Part shown: piece by piece, positions 34,930 to 44,000 of the stretch
How the letters are laid out: each line of letters begins with the position of its first letter
How positions within the stretch are numbered: the stretch's first letter is position 1
Assembly (NCBI GenBank): GCA_964502145.1
Contig: CAZCVI010000024.1
Span: forward strand, 25,115-89,114
Direction of reading: 5' to 3'
Source: CAZCVI01 sp964502145
GTDB taxonomy: Bacteria > Acidobacteriota > Aminicenantia > UBA2199
DNA: 64,000 nucleotides
Translations under genes and position numbers: made by a program
Notes under the pieces: generated by a model
Told to the model about the DNA's origin: nothing
The model's database searches: none
The model's input: the letters and a program-made list of their open reading frames with translations, nothing else

Positions 34930-35087
34930 GAAGGCTCCCGAAGATTCCTAAAAAAACATGGACGATATGGACGACATGGACATTATGGACGATATGGACT
35001 CAAAAACAAACGTTCTATTTTGTCCATATCGTCCATATCGTCCACTAAGTCCATAACGATTTCAAGAATTTAGGCGTGCATTTAGGT
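34930..35087. repeat. Dispersed palindromic element, copy R7, overlapping the NRPS stop codon
   Basis: Left end is degenerate (GGCTCCCGAAGATTCC), left arm ATGGACGAT/ATGGACGAC/ATGGACATT/ATGGACGAT, loop, right arm of inverted units, then the right end AGAATTTAGGCGTGCATTTAGG. The NRPS stop codon (TAA on the minus strand, 35084-35082) falls inside this right terminal repeat. Confidence 0.85.
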
Positions 35088-38000
35088 AAAGGTACCGGCA
35101 ATTTCTTTGAAATCAGTGGCGATTTTTTCTACGGTTTCCCGGGTATAAATGGACCCATCAAACGAGAACCGGACTCGAATGGATGGCTCTGGTACAATAT
35201 AAAAACAAAAACTATACGCCATCTGCTCATGATTCTCAGTTAACTGAAGCTGCAATTGGGCTAAAGAAACATCAGGCTCAGGCCGGGGATAATTTTCAAA
35301 GATCATGATGTTATCTACTATAGGCACTGGGACATGATCGGGCGGGTTCTGTTCGGGTAGGGATTCGGCCATTATTTCGGCTAACTGGAGCGGCGCGGTT
35401 TCGTAGAATCGAGACTGCAACGCTTCAAGATGAACTTGCTTTAATACCTGGGAAAAATCACTGGACTGAGCGGTTTTGACACGGACAGGTATGATATGAA
35501 GAAACAACCCGACCATGGACTGAATGTCTTTTAAATCCAGGGTGCGCCCAGACACAATGGTGCCAAAAACAACATCCTGGGTCCGCGTCCACCGGTGCAA
35601 CAGGAACCCCCACAAACATTGAAATAAGGTGCTAAGGGTAACCTGATGCACGGCAGCAGCACGCCTTAAACGGATACTGGCCGGTTCCCCAAAAGAAAAA
35701 TAATATTCCTGCAATTCATAGGGTTTAGGGTCCGAGGCGTGACGCCACAGCGAAAGTGTGGCAGGTTGGACATAACCAGAAAGATAGGAACGCCAATAAT
35801 ACCGGGCTTTTTGGACATCCAAATCGGCCAGATAATCAATGTAAGAACGATACGGCTCGGCAGCCTGAAAAACAAGCGCAGTGCCCGCCATCAACCGATT
35901 ATAGACGCGACTTAATTCTGCAATAATAATACCGATACACCAGCCATCCACTATACTGTGATGCAAACTCCACAATAATATATGAACAGAACACCCAGTA
36001 ATAAACCGCACGACCCGCCACAACGGACCAATACTTAAATCAAAGCCACGCTCCTGATCCGCTTTTTTGTACTGCGCCACTTCCCGCTCCTGCTGGATAG
36101 GACTTAAATGTGAAATATCGACCACGGTGATCATGGCGTGTGGCTCGCCAACCCGGGGGGATTTGAGCACGGCTTGAAGCGGTTCGGTGAACCCTTCATA
36201 CCCATAAACAAAAAGGGTGCGCAAGACAGCATATTTTTCCCGCAACAGGTTAAAACTCTTTTCCAAGGCCGAGTGATCGATGGGCGCAGGTAAAGAAAAC
36301 AGGTTTTGAATAAAATAGGCATGCTGGTCTGCCAACGTGGCAAAAAACATCTCCTTTTGCATGGGACTCAACGGATACAGCGCGACTACCTGCGCCTCTG
36401 GGCCATTATTCTTTTTGATGTCCGCCAAGATAAGGGGCAGCACATGGAGGGGCATTTTCACGTAACCCAGATCAGAAGGAGTTTTTTCGCCCTGGTCTTT
36501 ATCCAAACAAAAACGGATGACACGCGTAAACTTCTCTCTGACGATCCGCATAAAACTTTCTATAGTTTCCTTTTTATAGGCGGGACGATAATAATGAAAG
36601 GAAAATATGAACTGGTGGGCACGCATCACACCCTCGATGACCATGAGGTAGTCATTCTCATAATCGGGGTGAATACCATCGCGAAAGGTCACGCTAAACT
36701 CATTGGACAGTGCGCTGGCAGGAGTAAAAGCAGGGTTTTTTTCGGCATATTCTTCATTAAACTGGCCGAGATAGTTAAATAAAATCTGCGGCTTCAAACT
36801 AAAATTAAGCGCACCCCGTTTTTTACCCGGAGTCAGGTACTGAAGAATGCTGTGCCCGATTCCCTGATGGGGCACGCGCCGCAAGGTCTCTTTAACTGTT
36901 TTTATCACCAGGGCGATGTCTTCGGTGTTCTGGATATCCAGCACTACCGGATATGTCGTGGTAAACCAACCCACAGTGCGGCTAAGGTCAACTCCTTTCA
37001 TGGGTGTCATGCGCCCGTGACTTTCTAAAGCAAAAACAACGGCGGGAACGGCGGCCCAGCGCGCGATAGCTGAACCAACAACTGCCAAAAGGATATCATT
37101 GATCTGGGTATGATACGCGCCATGGACATTGCTCAACAACTGCGCGGTTTGCGTCTCTGTCAACGTTAGGGTGAGAACATCGTAATCTTTAAATTTTCGC
37201 GACTGGCCCACACCGGGGAAATCCACTGGCAATGGTGTTATCGTAGTTTCCTCAAGCGCCTGCCAATAGGGAATCTCTTTGGCTAAGATACTGCTCTGGG
37301 CAAAACTGGCCAATTGCTGCGACCACTGTTTAAAGGAAGTGGTTTTATCAGGCAGAACAATCTCTTGCCCTAATTGCACCTGCTGGTACAGGGACAAAAA
37401 ATCCTCTAATATAATACGCCAGGATACACCATCAACCACCAGATGGTGGATGGTGAAAACAAGCCAATCACCCTCTTTCCCTTTAAACAACCCGACCCGC
37501 ACCAACGGCGCAACCGGTTTATCCAAGAGGAGTTCCTGCCGGTGGATTTCCCGTTTCATCACACTCTGGAACTCCTTTTTTTCCAGGTGGGCCAGAGAGA
37601 ACATATCCCAGCGGAACAATTCCCCTTCCAGGTGGCGGTTCCGTTGTATTACCCAGGAGCCTGTCGTATCATACTCCATGCGCAGGGCATCGTGCTGGAA
37701 CAGAAGCCGGGTCACGGCTTTTCGAACGATCTTTTCATCCCAGCGCTGACTTTTATAAAGCAGGGCCGATTGTGTGAGCCGGTGCTTTTGCTGCCCATGG
37801 TTCCTGAAAAACCAGACCTGGATCGGCGTCAAGGGAATGGTTCCAGAAATAATACCCTGCTCCTCCGCGTGCCCCGCTGTCAGGTCCACGTCCATTGGTT
37901 CCACAAACCGCGCCAGTTCGCGGATGGTTTTATAGAGAAACAAGCGGTTCGCTTCAAGCGTGACCCTGCTTTTATGCAAGCGCGAGACCATTTGTAACGC

Positions 38001-41000
38001 TTTGATAGAATCGCCACCCAGGGCGAAAAAGTCATCATCAATCCCAATTTTATCAATGCCCAGCTCTTGCTGCCACACGTCAGCCAGGAGCTGCTGGTAT
38101 TTATTCTGCGGCGGTTGATAGGTTGTATTGGGCGTGATTAGACCTGTCTGGTGATCGGCTTTGGGATCGGTTAATGCCCCACGGTCCAATTTCCCTGTTC
38201 CCGTTAGCGGCAACGCTGCCATCTGGATAAAATAGGCGGGAATCATGTATAGCGGTAACCGCTGCGCCAAATAATCCCGTAATTGTGCGGCATCAACCCC
38301 GCTATCATTATTATTAGTAGGAGGGATGGGGTGGGGGGAAAACAAGCGCTGGTAAAAAGGGGTTTCCCGGTACGCTTTTTGGAAGTGCGGTAACTGGCAG
38401 TTAAACGGAATGGCTTGGCCCTGCTGGGGCAACAAGAAACCACGGATTTGGAAATCGGGGTTAAGTTTGTTTTCACACAGCGTGCGGATACACTGGGCCG
38501 TTATCACATCACCGGCTGACACCGCTATACCGGGGTAAAAGGCAGGTACATACACCGGTAGCCAGCAATACTCGTGGGCCAGGGTATCAATTTTTTCGCC
38601 CGCCATAGTTTCCAGGGTTAACCAGATCAGGAAGCCGTCCAGCAGGGCGTTTTTATGGATGACCAACCGTATCTCATGGGTGCTTTCCTCCGGCGTGAAG
38701 GTGGTATAGTCGAGGTGTTCGAAGATGTCGTCATTGGAAATGATGTGGCTGGTTGGAAAATTACGGATACACAGACGTAAATCAAAGGGATAACCGAGAT
38801 GCTTAAAAATCTTGTCAACGTACTGTGCGGGAACTCCCTGAAACGTGGGTTCACGGTAAAGGTTGTCCGGCAGATACACGGCAGCGATTTTAGTGATGGA
38901 GCGGCTGGGAATCATCAAACCATCTTCTTTTAAGAAGCGGCGGGTTTTGTTAATAATAACGGCTGCACCCTCGGAACCGCCAATAGAACCGACAATTTCA
39001 GACAAACAAATATCCGCTTTCTCAGGCAAGTTGATTTGGGTGGCATCGCCATGAATCAAGATAATTTTATCTTCTAAGCCGAGACTCTGAATTTTGCGTT
39101 GCGCTTTTTTAAAGCTGTCTGCCAGCATTTCAATCGCATAGATTTTAGTTGCTCCCGCGGCCACGCAGAATTGCGCTAGAATAGCATCTTGCCCTGTGCC
39201 TATTTCCACTACCACCCGATCTTTCACCAAGCGACGAATCGCGGCCTTGTAACTGTCGTTGCGCAACTCATCGTGGGTCATGGCATAATACAGCAACTCG
39301 TCGTACACGAAAAACTCCGCGATAGAGGGCCACAGTTCCGGTTCTTTGCCAGTGTGCGCTGCTTGTAGCGGAACATAATAGGCACACAGGTATTTTTCGC
39401 CGTTTTTATCCTGGCGGGCCAGTACCACGGCTTCTTTAATAGCAGTATGGCTTAACAATTGGGTTTCTATCTCCGCAGGTTCAATGCGGAACCCCTTGAT
39501 TTTTACCTGTTGATCGCTTCTTCCCAAGAATTGAATTGTCCCATCGGCCAAACGCCGTGCCAAATCGCCGGTTTTATACATGGTGCCACCTTCAATCAGG
39601 GTGGAGGCAACAAATTTTGCCGCTGTTAATTCAGGGCGGTTCAGGTAGCCGCGTGCGATACCTGCACCCGTGATGTGCAGTTCCCCGGCTACCCCAATGG
39701 GTTGCAGTTGCGCCTGCGCATCCAGGATAAGCACCCCTGTATTGCCGATCGGTGTGCCAATGCGGATGATGGGGTCCAATTCCTGGTGCCGGTAGATTGT
39801 TGACAGCACCGCTGCCTCGGTCACGCCGTATTCGTGGGCGATCTCAAGGCGCGGATTTTTCTCACGGGTCAGAGTAAGTAAATGGGCGGGCAAAACATCA
39901 CCGGCCAATGTGACCACGCGCAACGAGGATAATTCGCACGGACTCAAAGACTCTAAAATAACGCCATATAAGGCAGGCACAGAAATAAAATGGGTGATTT
40001 TCTGTTTGACAATCACATCCTTGATAAGCTGGATGTCGCGCAACGCCCTATCGCTGAGCAGGAAAACCCGCGCCTGGGCAATCAACGGGGTAAAAAAGCT
40101 GGTGACAAAACCATCAAACGCATAAGAAAACAATTGCAATACTTTAAATGAGGCGTTCATGTCATAGACATTTTGGCGAAAAGTCAGGGTATTAACCGCG
40201 CTCCGGTTGTCGATAAGCACGCCTTTGGGTCGCCCGCTGGTGCCGGAAGTATAGATAATATAAGCGGGGTCTGCGGGCCCAGATGGCACCCGTTGTTCCC
40301 GGACGGGTGCAGCTAAAGACTCGTTGGCCGAGGGGGGAGCAGAAATAAAAATCCATTCACCCGGCCATTGGTTCAGTTTATTTAGGTCATGGCCAGACGC
40401 ATTAGCCGAATGGGCCGTGATGACCAGTGGCACAGCACTATCAGCCAGCATATAGTGCAGGCGCTCTTCAGGGTAACCTGGGTCCAGCGGCAGGTAACCG
40501 CCCCCTGCTTTTAATATGGCGATCAAGCCAATAATCATCTCCACGGAACGTTCAAACAGCAGCGCCGCAATTCGGCCCGGTCCGATTCCTTTGGCGGTAA
40601 GAACCAGAGCCAGACGTTGGGCTTCAGCATCCAATTGCCGGTAACTCATATGAATCGGCCAGTTGGAAAACAGACTGGGCCCCCAAATCACAACCGTATC
40701 CGGGAAATGGTGTACTTGTTCGGTAAATAAATGGTGGAGCGTCTGTTGCGCCAGCGGTACGGGCACAGTAAAGGCGGTGCCATTAAATTCTTCCAGCAAT
40801 TGGTGGCGTTCCGGTTCTGGAATAATCGCCAGGAACCCCAGTTGCTCATACGAAAAATCACATACCGAAGCCACAGCCGTTTTATAATACTGGGAGAAAC
40901 GTGCCACTGTGGCCTGGGAAAACAGGGTATTATCATACTCCAGGCTGAACTGCACCCCTTCTTCTGTTTCAATACCCAGCAACGTCAGCTTGTATTTGGC

Positions 41001-44000
41001 CTGGTTCAGGCTAAAGTGGTAGGGTGTTGACACACCTTGTGTGAGTACTTCCTGGATATAGCCTGTTTTCTCCATCTGGTTTTGCAACACAAAAGCCACA
41101 TCAAAGAGCGGGTTGTCCGTTGTATCCCGTGGCAGTTCCAAGCGTCCTACCAGTGTTTCAAAGGGATATTCCTGGTTATCAAAAGCGGCTACAGTGCGTT
41201 CTTTTACCTCGCGCAGAAAGTAGCGGAACGTTTTATCGTGGCAAGGATAGTTGCGAATCGCCAGCGTATTGAGAAATACACCGATCATCGTCTGCAAGTC
41301 CGCGTGTTTCCGTCCCGCAGTGACCGTGCCTACGATCACATCTTCCTGCCTGGACAGTTTAGCCAGTACCATCGTGTACACCGCCAACAGGATCATAAAA
41401 AGAGTCGCTCCTTCCTCGCGGGCCAGAGCCTTTAATATGCCGATGTGTAGCGCCCCCACGTTAAAATAAAACGTGTTTTCTGTTTCTTCCCGTGCGTGTC
41501 CCACCCCGTGATCCGCTGTTAAATCCAAGCGTGGTATAGGCCCGGCCATCTCTTTTAACCAGTAGCGCTCCTGGCTTTTGATAGCGCTTGCCTCGCCCGC
41601 ATCGGCAGCCCATTGGGAAAAATCCCTATAAAACAATAGTACGGGTGGCAACACACCGCCGCTCTCCAGAATCTTCAGTTCATTCAATAAAATCGCGATA
41701 GAGACGCCATCAGAAATAATATGGTGCATGTCCACCAGCAACACTTGCCGCTGCCCCCGAATAGTGATCAAACCGACCCGGAGTAATGGCGCACGGGTCA
41801 GATCAAAGGGCCTGACAAAATGTTTGATAATTGTTTCCACTGGCACATCGCTATCAGCGCCTTGCTTCTGGATATCAAGTACCGCCATCTTTCGCCTGTC
41901 TTCTTTTGACCAAGGTGCCCTGGCCCCCGTTCCAGTGCGGCGTTCCGCCATTTCCGTCCGGCCCTCCGAGGAATAGTACATTTCAATAGTAAAAGGCACT
42001 TCCGCGTGGATACGTTGTACTGGTTCATTATTCCACATGTGAAAGGAAGAGCGCAAGCTTTCGTGACGCGCAATCAATGTTTTGAACAGTGATTCCAGGT
42101 GTGCCCGTGCCATCACCTGGCGATGGTTATCCAGCACCTGCACATTGTACCCCGTGCTCTCCGGTGCCAAGCAGTGCAACACGTACAGTCGTTTCTGAGC
42201 CGAGGATTGCGGGTAGTATTCCTTTAGTTCCACCGGTGGAATTGGTCTGTAACAGGTGCCGTTAGCCGCTACCGTTGCCCGTGCCAGTTGTTCGACCGTG
42301 GGCGTGGCGAATATTTTTGCCATTGGTATTTTTACCCCGAAGACCTTGTGTATTGCCGTGAGCAATCGCGTCGCTTTTAACGAATGCCCGCCCAGGTGGA
42401 AAAAATTATCAGTGCTGCCAATGATACCCGCGTCCACGCCCAATATTTCCGCCCACAGTGCTGCCATTTTTGCTTCCGTTCCCGGTTGTGGGGCCACGTA
42501 TCCCTCGCGTCGGCCTTTAAGTGACGGCTTGGGCAGCAAGTGGCGGTTCACCTTGCCGCTCCGTGTCAGGGGAATCTCTACCATCTGTTGTACATAAGCC
42601 GGGATCATATAATCCGGCAATGTTTCTGCCAGAAAAGCCCGTAAGCCAACCTCGTCCACTGGTTGGCCCGAATGTGTTTCAAAATAGGCGCACAGCTCGA
42701 TTTCCACAGCTTCACCCGTATTATCCCAGCCGATTACCGCAACTGCTTTGATGTCATTAAAAAGGAGTACCCGGTTCTCTATTTCCCCCGGTTCAATACG
42801 GAAGCCGCGAACTTTGACCTGTTGGTCCAAGCGGCCCAAGAATTCAAGATTCCCATCCGGCAACCAGCGCGCCAGATCGCCAGTGCGATAAAATGGCACG
42901 GAAACCACTGTTAGATTGTCCCCTTCAGACCGCAAATGGATAGGAAGAGGCGGGAATTTCGCAGCGGTTAATTCCGGGCGGTTCAAATAGCCCCGTGCCA
43001 CGGGGAACCCGGAAACACATAGTTCACCCGGCACACCCATGGGGAGTAATTTCAGATAGCGGTCCAGAATGTAGACTTTTAAGTTGGCAATCGGTGTACC
43101 AATCGGGACAGTTTGTTGTGCTGGGCCGTGTTGTGGCGCGTTCCATAGGCTCGTGCAGATCGTTGTTTCCGTTGGTCCGTAAGCATTGATATAGTGAAGT
43201 TTTTTGCGCCATGTGTCCACCAGTTCCCGGCTTGCAGCCGAACCTGCCGTGATCAGCACCCGCAGTCCTCCTAACGCTTCGTGTTCCAATAGTTTCAAGT
43301 ACATGGGCGGCAGAGTGGCCACCGTGATTGCCATGCGGTTCAAATAGCGTGTGAATTTGTTTAGGTCCGTGATTGTCTCGTTGTCTAACAAACAGAGTGT
43401 CGCGCCAGTCAACAAAGACATCACCAGTTCCGAGACAGACGCATCAAACGAAACCGAGGCAAATTGCAGCACGCGGTCCTGTGCCAGTATGCCAAAGTTT
43501 TTTTGAAAAACAGTACTTAACGAGGCAATACCGCGATGTTGTACGATCACTCCTTTAGGTTGGCCCGTGCTGCCAGAGGTATAGATAATATAGGCCGCGT
43601 TATCCGCTCCGCCCAGATGTGCCACCACTTCCCCGTTGTTGCTGTAGGGTTTTAGGGCCCGTGCATCTTCCTGGTTTTTTTCTTTGGCAGGCCAGACCGT
43701 TTTGCCCGCTTTTTTATCAATGTGCAGCAAGGCATCGTAGCGAAATTCGGTCAGCTCGTTTTTTAGCGTGTGAATCTTCGTGCTGCATGTCACCTCTACC
43801 AGACCTGGCAGTTCCTGCCTCAGGTCGCGGAAGAAGCCCCGGCCCACGAACAATTCCCCGCTCACATCCGTTTTTGTCGTAAAGCCCTCGTGGCTATGCT
43901 GGCTTTTAAAACGCAGCAGGTCTTTGCTCAATTCCTCTTTTAAATCCACGTCCATCACATCCCCGCAGTAAATCCAGCCCCGCGTCGAGAGCAATGCTAT

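Noticed and set aside
34388..35073. Open frames running through the N gap and the 22-bp array
   Set aside because: They are produced by repeat sequence with a period not divisible by three and by N bases; no homology and no ribosome site.
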